From Methanocorpusculum sp. (lineage in GTDB: Archaea > Halobacteriota > Methanomicrobia > Methanomicrobiales > Methanocorpusculaceae): DNA of 64,000 nt. Below the pieces are notes generated by a model. That model ran no database searches and had not been told where the DNA came from. It saw only the letters and a list, made by a program, of their open reading frames with translations. The translations under genes were made by a program, and so were the position numbers. Shown here one piece after another: positions 8,113-18,505 of the stretch; the stretch's first letter is position 1; every line of letters starts with the position of its first letter. The stretch is from NCBI GenBank assembly GCA_017408885.1, contig JAFQTT010000011.1, positions 31,567-95,566 on the forward strand, read 5' to 3'.

Positions 8113-9639
8113 TCACTCGTACTCGATAGTTGCCGGCGGTTTGCTTGTGATATCATAGAGAACACGGTTAACGTGTTTGACCTCATTGATGATACGGCTC
8201 GAAATCTTTTCGAGAACCGGGAACGGAATCTGTGCCCAGTCTGCTGTCATGAAGTCAGTGGTTTCTACTGCACGAAGAGCCACTGCGTAATCATAGGTTC
8301 TCTCGTCACCCATGACACCAACGCTTCTCATGTTGGTGAGTGCTGCAAAGTACTGGTTGATTGCGCGGTCAAGACCTGCGTTTGCAACCTCCTCACGGAA
8401 AATTGCATCAGCATCACGAAGGATGTCGAGCTTCTCTTTGGTTAAGTCTCCGATAACACGGATAGCAAGTCCCGGTCCCGGGAACGGCTGACGCCAGACC
8501 AGATAGTCCGGGATGCCAAGCTCTGTTCCGGCACGGCGTACCTCATCCTTGAAGAGAATTCTAAGCGGTTCGACAAGCTCCTTGAAGTCCACGTGATCCG
8601 GAAGACCGCCGACATTGTGGTGACTCTTGATGACTGCGGCATTTCCAGGTCCTGACTCGATTACATCCGGGTAGATAGTTCCCTGAACAAGGAAGTCGAC
8701 TGCACCAATCTTCTTTGCTTCTTCCTCGAAAACACGGATGAACTCTTCACCGATAATCTTTCTCTTTCTCTCCGGGTCTGTAACTCCGGCGAGTTTGGAG
8801 AGGAAACGCTCCTCTGCATCTACGCGGATTAAGTTGATGTCGAACTGTTTTCTGAAAACTTCTTCGACCTCATCGCCTTCGTTCTTGCGAAGCAGACCAT
8901 GGTCAACGAAGATACATGTAAGCTGTTTTCCAACTGCCTTGTGGACAAGAACTGCTGCAACCGATGAATCAACTCCGCCGGATAATGCGCAGAGAACCTT
9001 CTTATCACCAATCTTTCTTTTAAGTTCTGCAATGGTGTCATTGACGAAGGAGGACATCTTCCACTCACCTTTGCATCCGCAGACGTTGTAGAGGAAGTTG
9101 GAAATCATCTTTGTTCCTTCCGGAGTGTGCATAACCTCCGGGTGGAACTGAACACAGTAGATTCCCTTGTCCGGGTTCTGCATTGCAGCAACCGGGCAGA
9201 CAGGGCTTTCCGCAATGATGGAGAAGCCTTCTGGAACCTCAGTGATTCTGTCGGTGTGGCTCATCCAGCATGTGGTGTTTGAAGGTACTCCTTCGAAAAT
9301 CTTGGAAGGCTTGACTGTAATTTCAGTTCTTCCGTACTCGCGTGTGTCAGCAGAGGTGACTGTTCCACCAAGCGTGTGTGCGGTAAGCTGTGCTCCGTAA
9401 CAGATTCCAAGAACCGGGATTCCGAGTTCAAAGACACCTGCATCTACACGCGGTGCGTTTTCGGCATAGACACTGGCAGGTCCTCCGGTGAAGATGATAC
9501 CGGAGTAGTTTCCTGCTTTAATCTCATCAAGAGATACAGTACACGGTTTTACTTCGCAGAAGACATTTGCTTCGCGGACGCGGCGGGCAATAAGCTGATT
9601 GTACTGTCCGCCGAAATCGAGAACAAGAATTGACTCCAT
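8113..9639 (-). CDS. guaA: GMP synthase (glutamine-hydrolysing), fused form
   Basis: Encodes 508 residues. The N-terminal glutaminase domain has [18 protein letters not shown] and the nucleophile motif GICYGAQL (Cys near residue 79). The synthetase domain has the PP-loop [14 protein letters not shown] near 216, and the C-terminal dimerisation domain ends [11 protein letters not shown]. It converts XMP to GMP. The frame extends to 9744, but that extension is inside pyrG and lacks family similarity; [12 protein letters not shown] at 9639 starts 2 bp after the pyrG stop. Many archaea encode the two domains as separate GuaAa and GuaAb proteins, so the bacterial-type fusion is notable. Confidence 0.96.
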   Translation of the reverse strand: MESILVLDFGGQYNQLIARRVREANVFCEVKPCTVSLDEIKAGNYSGIIFTGGPASVYAENAPRVDAGVFELGIPVLGICYGAQLTAHTLGGTVTSADTREYGRTEITVKPSKIFEGVPSNTTCWMSHTDRITEVPEGFSIIAESPVCPVAAMQNPDKGIYCVQFHPEVMHTPEGTKMISNFLYNVCGCKGEWKMSSFVNDTIAELKRKIGDKKVLCALSGGVDSSVAAVLVHKAVGKQLTCIFVDHGLLRKNEGDEVEEVFRKQFDINLIRVDAEERFLSKLAGVTDPERKRKIIGEEFIRVFEEEAKKIGAVDFLVQGTIYPDVIESGPGNAAVIKSHHNVGGLPDHVDFKELVEPLRILFKDEVRRAGTELGIPDYLVWRQPFPGPGLAIRVIGDLTKEKLDILRDADAIFREEVANAGLDRAINQYFAALTNMRSVGVMGDERTYDYAVALRAVETTDFMTADWAQIPFPVLEKISSRIINEVKHVNRVLYDITSKPPATIEYE

Positions 9640-9640
9640 C

Positions 9641-11224
9641 TTACTCTTTCCTCTGGCTGTCGCGGCAGGCTGCCACAAATCCAACAAACGGTGCTGATGT
9701 TCTCGTTGGTCTGGAGCGGAACTCCGGGTGGAACTGGGTTGCAACGAAGTACGGGTGGTCGTCGAGCTCTAAGGCTTCCATTCTGCGGCCGTTTCTTCCA
9801 ACAAACTTCATGCCCTTTGCTTCAATTTCATCGATATATGCCGGGTTTACTTCGTATCTGTGGCGGTGACGCTCAGTAACTTCAGTTTCCCCGTAGAGTT
9901 CAGCAAGGCGGCTTCCCTCTGCGATTGAAACTTTGAAATCTCCAAGGCGCATGGTGCCTCCTAAGTCCTCAACACCTTCCTGTTCTGGAAGGAGTGCGAT
10001 TGCATGAGTTCCTTCTCCCATCTCTTCGCTTGTTGCGTCTTTGTATCCGACAACATTTCTCATGAACTCGATGACACAAAGCTGGAATCCAAGGCAGATG
10101 CCAAAGAGCGGCTTTTTGTTTTCGCGGGCGAAGCGAATTGCTTCAATCATTCCCTCGATTCCACGGTTGCCGAATCCGCCCGGAATCAGGATTCCGTCAA
10201 GGTCGCGAAGGTCTTCTTCGGTGTACTGTTCTGCATCAAGCCAGTGAATGTCAACTTCGGTTGAAAGTTTGCGTCCTGCGTGCTTTAATGCCTCTTTGAT
10301 TGAAATGTACACGTCTTCCACACCATATTTGGTGATGATACCTACAGAGATGCGGCTTGTGTACTCGCGGGAAACAACCGAGTACCAGCTGTTGTCTGCC
10401 TCTCCAGGTTCTAAGTGCAGGAGTTTTAAGAGAACATCTGCCATTCCATCCTTTTCGAGCTCGAGCGGGACAAGATAGGTGTCAGGTGCAGTTCTTGCAC
10501 TAATGACAGAGTTGGTGTCAACATCACAGAAGGATGCAATCTTTCTCTTGGTGGAAGGGGAAATTGGATAGGAGCTTCTTCCGACAATGACGTCTGCTTC
10601 GAGACCTAACTCGCGAAGGGCTTTTACCGAGTGCTGAGTTGGTTTTGTCTTTAAGTCTCCCATGGTGTCTGCCGGAAGGAGGGTTACGTGGACTAATGCA
10701 AAGTCACCGTTTCCATGCTCCCAGTGCATCTGGCGGACTGCCTCAAGGAACGGCATGCTTTCGATATCCCCGACAGTTCCTCCGACTTCGACGATACAGA
10801 TTTCTGCGTGGTTTCCTTCTTTGTCAGTCCAGGTCTCAGCAGCACGTCTGATTCTGTCTTTGATTTCATCGGTGATGTGAGGGATAATCTGAACGGTGGC
10901 GCCAAGATAGTCTCCGTGGCGCTCTTTGGTGATTACGGACTGGTAGATTTTTCCAGTCGTTAAGTTGTGGTCGGAGGTGAGTTCGATGTCTAAGAAACGC
11001 TCGTAGTTTCCAAGATCAAGGTCGGACTCGCCGCCGTCTTTTAAGACGAATACTTCACCATGCTGTGCAGGGTTCATGAGTCCTGCATCGATGTTGAGGT
11101 ACGGGTCAATTTTTACGCTCGTTACGTGGTATCCTCTGTTGATGAGGATGCGTCCTATGGATGCGGCAGTAATTCCTTTTCCAAGTCCGCTCATTACTCC
11201 TCCTGTAACTACGACATATTTCAT
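9641..11224 (-). CDS. pyrG: CTP synthase
   Basis: A 527-residue enzyme beginning [20 protein letters not shown], the diagnostic amidoligase P-loop region. The N-terminal synthase domain (about 1-265) includes [20 protein letters not shown]; the C-terminal glutaminase has [13 protein letters not shown] near 345 and the nucleophile motif GICLGFQ near 374. It aminates UTP to CTP with glutamine. Spacing of 2 bp to guaA indicates a nucleotide-synthesis operon. Upstream on the minus strand, ACCGAAAC (BRE-like) and a weak AT-rich box precede the start. Length is normal for the family. Confidence 0.97.
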   Translation of the reverse strand: MKYVVVTGGVMSGLGKGITAASIGRILINRGYHVTSVKIDPYLNIDAGLMNPAQHGEVFVLKDGGESDLDLGNYERFLDIELTSDHNLTTGKIYQSVITKERHGDYLGATVQIIPHITDEIKDRIRRAAETWTDKEGNHAEICIVEVGGTVGDIESMPFLEAVRQMHWEHGNGDFALVHVTLLPADTMGDLKTKPTQHSVKALRELGLEADVIVGRSSYPISPSTKRKIASFCDVDTNSVISARTAPDTYLVPLELEKDGMADVLLKLLHLEPGEADNSWYSVVSREYTSRISVGIITKYGVEDVYISIKEALKHAGRKLSTEVDIHWLDAEQYTEEDLRDLDGILIPGGFGNRGIEGMIEAIRFARENKKPLFGICLGFQLCVIEFMRNVVGYKDATSEEMGEGTHAIALLPEQEGVEDLGGTMRLGDFKVSIAEGSRLAELYGETEVTERHRHRYEVNPAYIDEIEAKGMKFVGRNGRRMEALELDDHPYFVATQFHPEFRSRPTRTSAPFVGFVAACRDSQRKE

Positions 11225-11330
11225 TTGTGTTTCCCCTTCATGAAATGAATAGTACTATTATGTTGGTTTCGGTCAGTATTAAGGATAGGGGAGAGGAGGT
11301 TTGTAAAGGTGGAAAATAAGTTGAGGTCAT

Positions 11331-12218
11331 CTACTCTGACAATGAGTAGTAAACCGTGTTTTCTCTTTTTTCAGATAAGACAATTCCATCCTCTTCAAGC
11401 TTTGCAAGATGCCAGCGAAGAGATGATGCAGATATTCCTGTTTCTGCTTCGAGTTCAGATAATATCATTGGTTTTTTCTCAAGCGCGGACATAATTGCCG
11501 CCGGTTTTTCTTTTGCGCGGGCGGCGTTGATTATGTCTGTCTCTGCCAAAGATTCATCTGCCGGGTAGTATCTGACAGTTTTGTGATATGGTGTTTCGCG
11601 TATTTTGTTTTCGCTTACGAGTTTTTGTATGTGGTGTACCGTTGAGTTTCTTGAGTATCCGGTATTTTTCACGACATCTGCTTCACTGCATCCGGGATGT
11701 TCTTCGATGTAATTCTGAATATGTATTCTCCTTGGTGCGGGAGATACAGAGCGGACAAAGTTTACTGATAAGAGTACAGCGCCTGAGAGAATTGGAACCC
11801 ATCCAAATATTTTCAGAGCCGCCGCAACAATTTCAGCCGTACTCATAGCATAACATGCATCAACTTTGCCAAGAGAATATGTTTCACCGTTAAATGACAG
11901 AATCCGCCCTCCATATTCATTGAAGATATAATCAGCTTCATCTCCGGAGATTCCACCGTCAGGAATAGTATCAGAGAAATAAACCTTCAACATACCTCCG
12001 CCAGCTTCCAGAATTGATAGAAATTCAGGGCAGTCCGCTAAGTCCTCAGCCGTAAGATAGAGTATCTCGCTATCTTCTTCTGGTTCGGACGGCATTACAT
12101 GTATTAGAGAATCTGGATATGGGACAACAACGAACTCGCTGACAAAGCCCCCTGACAGGATAAGGAGAATGCCTGCCAAAATAATAAAGAGTGGAATTAT
12201 TATCTTTTTCTTATCCAT
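11331..12218 (-). CDS. membrane-anchored sensor/winged-helix transcription regulator
   Basis: A 295-residue protein with an N-terminal membrane helix (about 5-27), an extracytoplasmic domain (about 28-130; LYLTAEDLADCPEFLSILEA through GRILSFNGETYSL), a second membrane helix (about 132-158), and two C-terminal winged-helix domains (about 165-222 with DVVKNTGYSRNSTVHHIQKL; about 235-293 with SELEAETGISASSLRWHLAK). The layout puts the sensor domain outside and the DNA-binding domains inside, a one-component membrane regulator. The same extracytoplasmic domain is encoded alone in the next gene upstream. Target genes are unknown; autoregulation is suggested by a promoter box shared with its neighbours. 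Confidence 0.8.
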   Translation of the reverse strand: MDKKKIIIPLFIILAGILLILSGGFVSEFVVVPYPDSLIHVMPSEPEEDSEILYLTAEDLADCPEFLSILEAGGGMLKVYFSDTIPDGGISGDEADYIFNEYGGRILSFNGETYSLGKVDACYAMSTAEIVAAALKIFGWVPILSGAVLLSVNFVRSVSPAPRRIHIQNYIEEHPGCSEADVVKNTGYSRNSTVHHIQKLVSENKIRETPYHKTVRYYPADESLAETDIINAARAKEKPAAIMSALEKKPMILSELEAETGISASSLRWHLAKLEEDGIVLSEKRENTVYYSLSE

Positions 12219-12240
12219 GAATGTCTATTTAGTCATAAGA

Positions 12241-12260
12241 CAATATAAAAAAATTGGGCA
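12241..12260 (-). promoter_or_regulatory. TGYCCAAT-TATA promoter of the 295-residue regulator
   Basis: On the minus strand TGCCCAAT (12253-12260) precedes an AT-rich box (TTTATATTG, 12241-12249) whose centre lies about 27 bp before the ATG at 12218. There is no Shine-Dalgarno site, so a leaderless or very short-leader mRNA is likely. The CCAAT-containing box begins 35 bp before the start codon and occupies the place where an archaeal BRE would be. Confidence 0.65.
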
Positions 12261-12275
12261 TTTTCCAACACCCGC

Positions 12276-12677
12276 TTAAGGCATTGGAGGTGCCAGACCA
12301 ATAGGCCCTAAAGAAACATGGTACAGCTTTCCGTCAAACGAGAAGTAAGTCTCCCAATCAAAGCCCGAAATGGAATAATACTCCTCAGGCGTCATCTCAC
12401 CGCTTGGATGGATGTTGAGATAAGTATCTCCGTTTTCAAGAGCTCCAATTAAAACCGGATACTTCTCGCGGTAGGATTCCGTTAATGGAATTACCTCAAA
12501 GGAGCTATCCGGATTATCTACGGCATCTATTTTCAGGAAAGATATTGGATATGGATACTCATCTCCATCAGAGTCTGGTGTGTCCGGAGTCTTCCAGAAA
12601 TCGTTTGCGCCTGCAAAAATCGCAAACCCGACGCAGCAGAGAAGAACTATCAGAATTATTGGGATTATTTTTTTCAT
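12276..12677 (-). CDS. secreted/anchored stand-alone sensor-domain protein
   Basis: A 133-residue protein with an N-terminal hydrophobic helix (IIPIILIVLLCCVGFAIFA, about 4-22) that acts as signal or anchor. The remainder, FEVIPLTESYREKYPVLIGA to YFSFDGKLYHVSLG, aligns by eye with the extracytoplasmic domain of the neighbouring 295-residue regulator (shared LT..., E/A-LENGD, F-GKLY/F-GETY spacing). It has no DNA-binding domain. I infer that it binds the same ligand or the regulator itself. Promoter structure matches its neighbours. Confidence 0.7.
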   Translation of the reverse strand: MKKIIPIILIVLLCCVGFAIFAGANDFWKTPDTPDSDGDEYPYPISFLKIDAVDNPDSSFEVIPLTESYREKYPVLIGALENGDTYLNIHPSGEMTPEEYYSISGFDWETYFSFDGKLYHVSLGPIGLAPPMP

Positions 12678-12698
12678 AACTGAATATTCACCCTGTCT

Positions 12699-12718
12699 TA
12701 ATATAAAGAGATTGGACA
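12699..12718 (-). promoter_or_regulatory. TGYCCAAT-TATA promoter of the 133-residue protein
   Basis: On the minus strand TGTCCAAT (12711-12718) is followed by CTC and a TATA box TTTATATTA; the CCAAT box starts 34 bp before the ATG at 12677. Spacing and sequence match the other three promoters of this cluster. Confidence 0.7.
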
Positions 12719-12731
12719 GGAAACAACATAA

Positions 12732-13427
12732 TCACCTGAGTACTGAATATCTGACAAGCTTTCCACTCTTTTCTGAAACGATAACACCATCCTCTTCCAT
12801 CCGTGCAAGGTGCCAGCGAAGAGATGAAACAGAAAGACCAGTCTTTTCTAAAAGTTCAGACATGGTAAGAGCGTCTTTGCCAAGAGCTTCCAGAATGATT
12901 GCCGGTTTTTCTTTTGAGGTTACGGCATTGAGCGTGTCCTCTTCTGCTGTCTGAATAACCGGCGGATAATAGCGGACAGTATTTCTATACGGCTTTTCGG
13001 CAACGCGGGTCTCTCGAACAAGCCGTTTCAGATGATGTGCAGTAGAACTCCTTGAGTATCCAAGATATTTTACAATATCAGATTCACTGCTCCCCGGATG
13101 CTCTTCAACATACATCTGAATCTGCATTGCCCGCGATTCAGGAGCAGTTGAACTGACAGAACGGGCAAAATTAATCACAATCAGAATACATCCTGCGGCT
13201 GTCAAAATCAGACCGGTTGGTCCTGTAAAGTCAGAAATATCATTTCCCGGAGGGGCAGGAGGTGCTTCGGGATTTATTGGCTGATTGGGGTCAGCCGGTG
13301 TCGGGTCAACAGGAGTAGGATCAATTTGGGCAGGGCCATCAGTACTTATTCCTGACAAGGCAGTGATTAGAAGAAGCCCAATTCCGCATATCAAAAGAAA
13401 CACAGAGACCATCTTTCGTATTTTCAT
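12732..13427 (-). CDS. membrane-anchored winged-helix transcription regulator
   Basis: A 231-residue protein. I start it at the ATG at 13427 (MKIRKMVSVFLLICGIGLLL); the frame runs 14 codons further, but those lie on the TATA box. Membrane helix 1 is about 6-25; a Pro/Asp-rich external linker (DPTPVDPTPADP) replaces the sensor domain of its neighbour; helix 2 is about 62-85. Two winged-helix domains follow (DIVKYLGYSRSSTAHHLKRL; MSELLEKTGLSVSSLRWHLA). It is a paralogue of the 295-residue regulator, alike in both DNA-binding domains but without the external domain. Confidence 0.8.
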   Translation of the reverse strand: MKIRKMVSVFLLICGIGLLLITALSGISTDGPAQIDPTPVDPTPADPNQPINPEAPPAPPGNDISDFTGPTGLILTAAGCILIVINFARSVSSTAPESRAMQIQMYVEEHPGSSESDIVKYLGYSRSSTAHHLKRLVRETRVAEKPYRNTVRYYPPVIQTAEEDTLNAVTSKEKPAIILEALGKDALTMSELLEKTGLSVSSLRWHLARMEEDGVIVSEKSGKLVRYSVLR

Positions 13428-13446
13428 AATTGAAATTTTACCGAGG

Positions 13447-13468
13447 TATAATATAAATTGATTGGACA
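13447..13468 (-). promoter_or_regulatory. TGYCCAAT-TATA promoter of the 231-residue regulator
   Basis: Minus-strand TGTCCAAT (13461-13468), CAA, then TTTATATTATA. The box begins 34 bp before the ATG at 13427, which places the TATA centre about 26 bp before the start and implies a leaderless mRNA. This decides the start codon of the gene. Confidence 0.75.
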
Positions 13469-13519
13469 AAAAACAGCAGAACAGACAGTAAGGTTTGTTA
13501 AAAAAGAAGAATGGTGATA

Positions 13520-14275
13520 TTAGTATACAATTGGATGCTCTAACATCCAGATATATTCCTCAAATCTTTCCTGACTAAGGTTTAGTACACGTGCAATTTC
13601 AGTATGATATCCAAGCATGTCCTCAACAAAGATATACTCCCAGTGTTCATGGAGACCATCTCTGCGTTCTGCATCTTTGAGATATCCAGTTTTTATATCG
13701 TCCGCGATTTCTAAAATCTCTTCATTGGTCAATCCAAGAGAATATATTCTATTTACATTTCCCAAGTCCACTTCCACAACAACAATGCCGGGTTCTAATG
13801 GAATTCTTGGCGCACCATGTTCTTCAAAATGATCTGGCGGTGCAATCAGGTCTTCCACAATAGTCTCATGTAATTCCTGATCAATATTCAGCATCCGGCT
13901 TACTTCAGTTTGGAATGCAACAATGTCATCGATTCTGACCTCTGTATCACTTCGTTTTGCATCTTTGAGATAAACAGTATCGAGTTCTTCTGCATAGAAT
14001 GAAATCTCTTCTTCAGTTAATCCAAGATTATAATTTACATTTAAATCAGACAGGAATGTCTCCACACTTGAAATAATTTTGTAATATGTTGGCGGGGCAT
14101 CCGGGTCAATCTGTTCTAAATCGAAGTAATACAGAGAATCTTCATCAATTGGAGGTGGTGTCATAGGTGGAATAGGTGTTTGAGGCTGATTTCCAGAATC
14201 CGGATTCTGCACACATCCCGCAGAAAGAACAACTGCGAGAATAAGCATGATTAGAACAACAAACAACTTTCTCAT
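13520..14275 (-). CDS. lipoprotein with internally duplicated domain
   Basis: A 251-residue protein with a signal peptide and lipobox (VVLSAGC, Cys near residue 21), then a Pro-rich linker. Two related segments follow: one with LGLTEEEISFYAEELDTVYL, LKDAKRSD and QTEVSRMLNIDQ (about 80-150), and one with LGLTNEEILEIADDIKTGYL, LKDAERRD and HTEIARVLNLSQ (about 178-245). The repeat indicates an internal duplication. I do not recognise the family. It probably sits on the outer face of the membrane. It shares its promoter pattern with the adjacent regulators, suggesting co-regulation. Confidence 0.75.
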   Translation of the reverse strand: MRKLFVVLIMLILAVVLSAGCVQNPDSGNQPQTPIPPMTPPPIDEDSLYYFDLEQIDPDAPPTYYKIISSVETFLSDLNVNYNLGLTEEEISFYAEELDTVYLKDAKRSDTEVRIDDIVAFQTEVSRMLNIDQELHETIVEDLIAPPDHFEEHGAPRIPLEPGIVVVEVDLGNVNRIYSLGLTNEEILEIADDIKTGYLKDAERRDGLHEHWEYIFVEDMLGYHTEIARVLNLSQERFEEYIWMLEHPIVY

Positions 14276-14291
14276 GATAGAAAATCTGCAT

Positions 14292-14315
14292 GAGATATAT
14301 TAAGGATATTGGACA
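14292..14315 (-). promoter_or_regulatory. TGYCCAAT-TATA promoter of the duplicated lipoprotein
   Basis: Minus-strand TGTCCAAT (14308-14315) followed by a TATA-like TTAATATATC. The box begins 33 bp before the ATG at 14275. The stretch upstream of it (CTGCTGTTTTT) is also shared with the promoter at 13461-13480. Confidence 0.7.
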
Positions 14316-14374
14316 AAAAACAGCAGAACGGGCAGGCTGACTTGTGGTAAAAAAAAAAGTTAAAGTGGAGGGAG

Positions 14375-15826
14375 TTACTCCTGTGGAGGAACTCTTCTGA
14401 CCATGAGCTTCACATCACCGGTACCGAGCTGAATCGGCTGACCGACGATAACGTTCTCGGTAACACCTGAGAGCTCATCAAACTCGTGTGCGATTGCCGC
14501 ATCGAGTAAGTGGTTGACGGTAACTTCGAAGCTTGCACGGGAAAGAACCGATTCTTTCTCGCCTGCAATACCGTGACGACCAATCTGCTTGACTTCACCA
14601 TCCATACACATGATGTCAGCCACTAACATAATGTGTCTGCGGTCAACACTGATACCCTGTTCCTTTAAGGTTGCGTATGCTTCATCGATTGTTGCTGCAC
14701 GTGCTGCCTCAATACCAAGGGTGGATGCGATTTCTGCGATATTGTTTGTCTTGGTTCTCTGACAGTCAACACCTTCGATTTCGAATACGTCCTTTAAGTT
14801 CGAACCTTCTGTGTGGAGAATGTACTCATCGTTCTCTTTTCTTACCACAACACGGCGGATGTCATCGATACCCTGAACGATAACCTGTCTGACGTGTTCT
14901 GCAAGCTGGAAGAGGTTCTGGTAGGAGTCCTCGTTCTTCGGGATGAACTTTAAGATACCCTCAACCTCGTCAGTTTCGACTTCGAATTCACGGTAGTGAC
15001 GCTTGTCGCGAATCTTCTGCGGTGCCTTTGCAAGAACTTCGGATAATGCAATCTTTCTCTTCTTACAGACATCCTTGTTGACCTGCACAAGAACGCACAT
15101 CTCTGCGATATCGGTTTCAATATCTCCGAACTCGTGGAGCGGTGCTGCTTCAATCTTCCATGAAACTTCACGTGCCTTGTCACGGCTCTCGCGGTAGTCC
15201 TCATCAAGGAAGATGGTCATAGTAGGAGTGGACGGCTCCTTTCTTGCGTCCATAATCTCGATAAGACGCGGCAATCCAAGGGTAACGTTAATTTCAGCCA
15301 CACCCGCGAAGTGGAAAGTACGCATGGTCATCTGAGTACCTGGTTCACCAATGGAGTGTGCTGCGTTGATACCGACAGCTTCACACGGCTGAACACGTGT
15401 CATCTGGAACTCGCGTTTAATGCGGGCGAGAATCTCTTCGAACTGCTCGTCGGTGACATCCTTTCCTGCGTCATGCTTGGAAATTAAAATCTTCACCAGG
15501 TCAGTGGTTGTCGAAACCGGCAGGTTCTCATCAATTAAACGCTGGATTCTTGCGTGGAGATGATCTAAGTTAAGCTCTTCGAGCTCTTCTTCGGTCTTTG
15601 CTTCAACCCACTTCTTGGTCAGTTCAAAGAGGGTTTTTGGAAGGTTCCAGGAAAGAATCTCCTGTGCAATTGGTGACAGAACCTCTTCTTCCTTCTTTGC
15701 CTTCTTGGAACGGCTCTTCTTTTCAGAAGCGTCTTCGACAACTGCCTCTTCTAAGACCGGTTCTTCAACAACCGGTACTTCTTCGAGTGCCTCGTTGACC
15801 TTTTCCTCTAAAGACTTCTTTGCCAT
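14375..15826 (-). CDS. rpoA2: RNA polymerase subunit A''
   Basis: A 483-residue C-terminal half of the archaeal largest subunit. It has [20 protein letters not shown] near residue 160 (bridge/trigger-loop region) and ends with the conserved block [23 protein letters not shown] [10 protein letters not shown] near 435. Compared with the usual A'' length of about 380-410, it has an N-terminal extension of about 55 residues rich in Glu and Lys ([20 protein letters not shown]). The ATG directly follows the rpoA1 stop with no spacer; AAGGAGGAG in rpoA1 is the ribosome site. It is the last gene of the RNA polymerase operon. Confidence 0.97.
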   Translation of the reverse strand: MAKKSLEEKVNEALEEVPVVEEPVLEEAVVEDASEKKSRSKKAKKEEEVLSPIAQEILSWNLPKTLFELTKKWVEAKTEEELEELNLDHLHARIQRLIDENLPVSTTTDLVKILISKHDAGKDVTDEQFEEILARIKREFQMTRVQPCEAVGINAAHSIGEPGTQMTMRTFHFAGVAEINVTLGLPRLIEIMDARKEPSTPTMTIFLDEDYRESRDKAREVSWKIEAAPLHEFGDIETDIAEMCVLVQVNKDVCKKRKIALSEVLAKAPQKIRDKRHYREFEVETDEVEGILKFIPKNEDSYQNLFQLAEHVRQVIVQGIDDIRRVVVRKENDEYILHTEGSNLKDVFEIEGVDCQRTKTNNIAEIASTLGIEAARAATIDEAYATLKEQGISVDRRHIMLVADIMCMDGEVKQIGRHGIAGEKESVLSRASFEVTVNHLLDAAIAHEFDELSGVTENVIVGQPIQLGTGDVKLMVRRVPPQE

Positions 15827-18505
15827 TTAGATCTCCTCCTTTAAGACAGACTCAGCAATACCTTTAACATCGACCGGCTGACCGGATGCGGACTTTGCCG
15901 GGTCAGTACCGTCTTCACCATAGACGAACTGGATAATCTTGCCGCCGGTACTTCTGACAGTTCCATCGTATGCGACCTTTAAGTCCTGAAGTGCGTTAAT
16001 CATACGGCGCTGCAGGTAACCGGACTGGGAAGTACGAACTGCAGTATCGACAAGACCTTCTCGACCTCCGATTGCGTGGAAGAAGAACTCGGTTGGAGTT
16101 AAACCTGACTTGTATGAGTTTCTAACGAAACCGTGTGCTCCGGCTCCCTTGTCTCCGCGCTTGAAGTGCGGCAGAGTTCTGTCCTCATAACCTCTGGACA
16201 GACGCTCACCACGAACTGCCTGCTGACCGATACATCCTGCCATCTGTGCCATGTTCAGCATAGAACCACGGGCACCGGATACAGCCATAACCACAGAGGA
16301 GTTTTCGAAACCTAAGTGTCTGGATGCGATGTCACCAGTACGGTCACGAGCTTTACCGAGCTGACTCATGAGCTGTAACTCTAAGGTTTCTTCCGGAGTT
16401 CTTCCCGGCATCGGTTCTAAGTGTCCCTGTTCGAAGATGGAAATCTTCTGTGCTGCATCGGACTCTGCCTGATCTAAGACATCGCGAATCTGCTTGTGTT
16501 CGTTCTTTCCAAGGTCAGTATCGTTGATACCGTAGCTGAAACCGTTGAGCATGATTGCACGAATGGACAGCTTGGTTAAGTCGTCAATGTAGTCGCGTGC
16601 TCTGCGGGTACCGTGCAGACGGATGATTCTGTTCAGGATAGTTCCATCCATAGCACCGACAGACTTCTTGTCGATGGTTCCGCATAAGAGCTCACCGTCA
16701 ACGATTCTGACGAATGCGTCGTTTGGACAGCCTGCTTCGGAGTCCTTGGTACACGGGTTGCAGTTCTGACAGCAGGTTGCTTTGTAGAACATGCTGACAT
16801 CCTTCGGCAGAATGACGGAGAATGCCTGTTTGTTGCTCCAGTACGGAACGCCGTCAACAATCTTGCCCGGTTCCGGCATCTTGTCCATCTTGGTGTACTT
16901 TAAGAGGTACAGGAACTCGGACTTGGTGTACCATTTGGTCTGGTTGGTTAAGATGAAGATACCGGAGATGTGGTCGTGAAGACCGCCGATAATCGGTGCT
17001 CCGAATCTCGGGGATAAAATGTTCTCCTGAACAGCGACCAGAAGCTCTGCTTCTGCACGGGCTTCTTCGGTCTGCGGAACGTGTAAGTTCATTTCATCAC
17101 CATCAAAGTCTGCGTTATACGGTGGACATACTGCCGGGTTTAAGCGGAATGTTCTGCCGTTCATGACCTTGATTCTGTGGGACATGATAGACATTCTGTG
17201 AAGAGACGGCTGACGGTTGAAGAGAACGATATCGCCGTCACGCAGCTGTCTGTCAATCTTCCATCCCGGCTCAATCATTTCCGCAACGGTGTCACAGTTT
17301 CCTTCCGGTCCTGCAATCAGTCTGATTCTTCTGCCGTCAGGTCTGTTTACATAGTTTGCACCGCACGGGTCGCGAAGGGTTGGTCTGTGCGGACCAATGC
17401 GAATCATTGCGCGGATATCTTCGATGTTCTGTTTGGTAACTCTGACCGGAACGGACATCTCGTTTGCGATAGCGAGCGGGACACCGACCTCACCAACGGA
17501 AAGGTTCGGATCTGGGGAGATAACGGTACGTGCGGAGAAGTTGACACGCTTACCGGACAGAGATCCTCTGAAACGTCCGTCCTTACCCTTTAATCTCTGG
17601 GATAAAGTCTTGAGCGGACGGCCTGAACGGTGTCTTGCCGGCGGACAGCCTGCGACTTCATTGTCGAGGTAGGTTGTTACGTGGTACTGAAGTAACTCCC
17701 ATAAATCTTCAATAATGAGCTGCGGTGCGCCTGCATCCTGGTTTTCTCTGAAGCGCTGGTTGATTCTGATGATATCAACAAGCTTGTGGGTTAAGTCATC
17801 TTCGGAGCGCTGACCGTTTTCAAGGATAATGGACGGGCGGACAGTTACCGGCGGGACAGGAAGTACAGTTAAGACTGCCCACTCTGGTCTTGCTACGTCC
17901 GGGTCGATTCCAAGAAGTCTGAGGTCGTCGTCGGTGATGCGCTCTAAACGCTCACGGATGTCTGCGGAGGTTAACTTCTGCTCGGTCTTGATGGTCTTTC
18001 CGGTGTTCTCGTCAACAACGGAGATGACTTCAACAAAGGAGGTCGGCTTTTCGAAGTTAATCTTATACTGCTGTTCTCCACAGTATGGGCAGACGCGCTC
18101 TTTCTTAACATCCTTTTCACCGATGGTCTCGGCGGAGTACGGGTCATCCTCTAATGCAGAGAACTTTTCAATCTCTTCCTTGTCAAGGAGAAGTCTTCCG
18201 CAGTCACGGCAGGTGATACGGAGCAGTTTTCTGATTAAACGGGTGTATCCAACGTGGATAACCGGTTTTGCAAGGTCAATGTGACCGAAGTGGCCCGGAC
18301 AGTCACCCTGCTTCTGACCGCATGTCTTACAGCGAAGTCCTGGGTCAATGACACCAAGGCTCGGATCCATTAATCCCTTCGGGTACGGGAATCCGTCGTC
18401 ATCATAGGTGTCAGGCCAGATGACCTTACAGACACTCATGTCGCGGATCTGTTTCGGGGAAAGAAGACCGAACTCAATCTTTCCGATTCTCTTTGGCGAG
18501 GTCAT
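15827..18505 (-). CDS. rpoA1: RNA polymerase subunit A'
   Basis: Encodes 892 residues, the N-terminal half of the archaeal beta'-like subunit. Visible landmarks are the zinc clamp [18 protein letters not shown] near residue 59, a second cysteine cluster [16 protein letters not shown] near 98-142, and the catalytic [14 protein letters not shown] near 462, whose aspartates hold the catalytic Mg2+. Its ATG overlaps the rpoB1 stop by 4 bp (ATGA), coupling translation. Confidence 0.98.
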   Translation of the reverse strand: MTSPKRIGKIEFGLLSPKQIRDMSVCKVIWPDTYDDDGFPYPKGLMDPSLGVIDPGLRCKTCGQKQGDCPGHFGHIDLAKPVIHVGYTRLIRKLLRITCRDCGRLLLDKEEIEKFSALEDDPYSAETIGEKDVKKERVCPYCGEQQYKINFEKPTSFVEVISVVDENTGKTIKTEQKLTSADIRERLERITDDDLRLLGIDPDVARPEWAVLTVLPVPPVTVRPSIILENGQRSEDDLTHKLVDIIRINQRFRENQDAGAPQLIIEDLWELLQYHVTTYLDNEVAGCPPARHRSGRPLKTLSQRLKGKDGRFRGSLSGKRVNFSARTVISPDPNLSVGEVGVPLAIANEMSVPVRVTKQNIEDIRAMIRIGPHRPTLRDPCGANYVNRPDGRRIRLIAGPEGNCDTVAEMIEPGWKIDRQLRDGDIVLFNRQPSLHRMSIMSHRIKVMNGRTFRLNPAVCPPYNADFDGDEMNLHVPQTEEARAEAELLVAVQENILSPRFGAPIIGGLHDHISGIFILTNQTKWYTKSEFLYLLKYTKMDKMPEPGKIVDGVPYWSNKQAFSVILPKDVSMFYKATCCQNCNPCTKDSEAGCPNDAFVRIVDGELLCGTIDKKSVGAMDGTILNRIIRLHGTRRARDYIDDLTKLSIRAIMLNGFSYGINDTDLGKNEHKQIRDVLDQAESDAAQKISIFEQGHLEPMPGRTPEETLELQLMSQLGKARDRTGDIASRHLGFENSSVVMAVSGARGSMLNMAQMAGCIGQQAVRGERLSRGYEDRTLPHFKRGDKGAGAHGFVRNSYKSGLTPTEFFFHAIGGREGLVDTAVRTSQSGYLQRRMINALQDLKVAYDGTVRSTGGKIIQFVYGEDGTDPAKSASGQPVDVKGIAESVLKEEI

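Noticed and set aside
9640..9744. N-terminal extension of guaA to 9744
   Set aside because: It lies inside pyrG, has no similarity to GMP synthase, and the family start [12 protein letters not shown] is at 9639 just after the pyrG stop.
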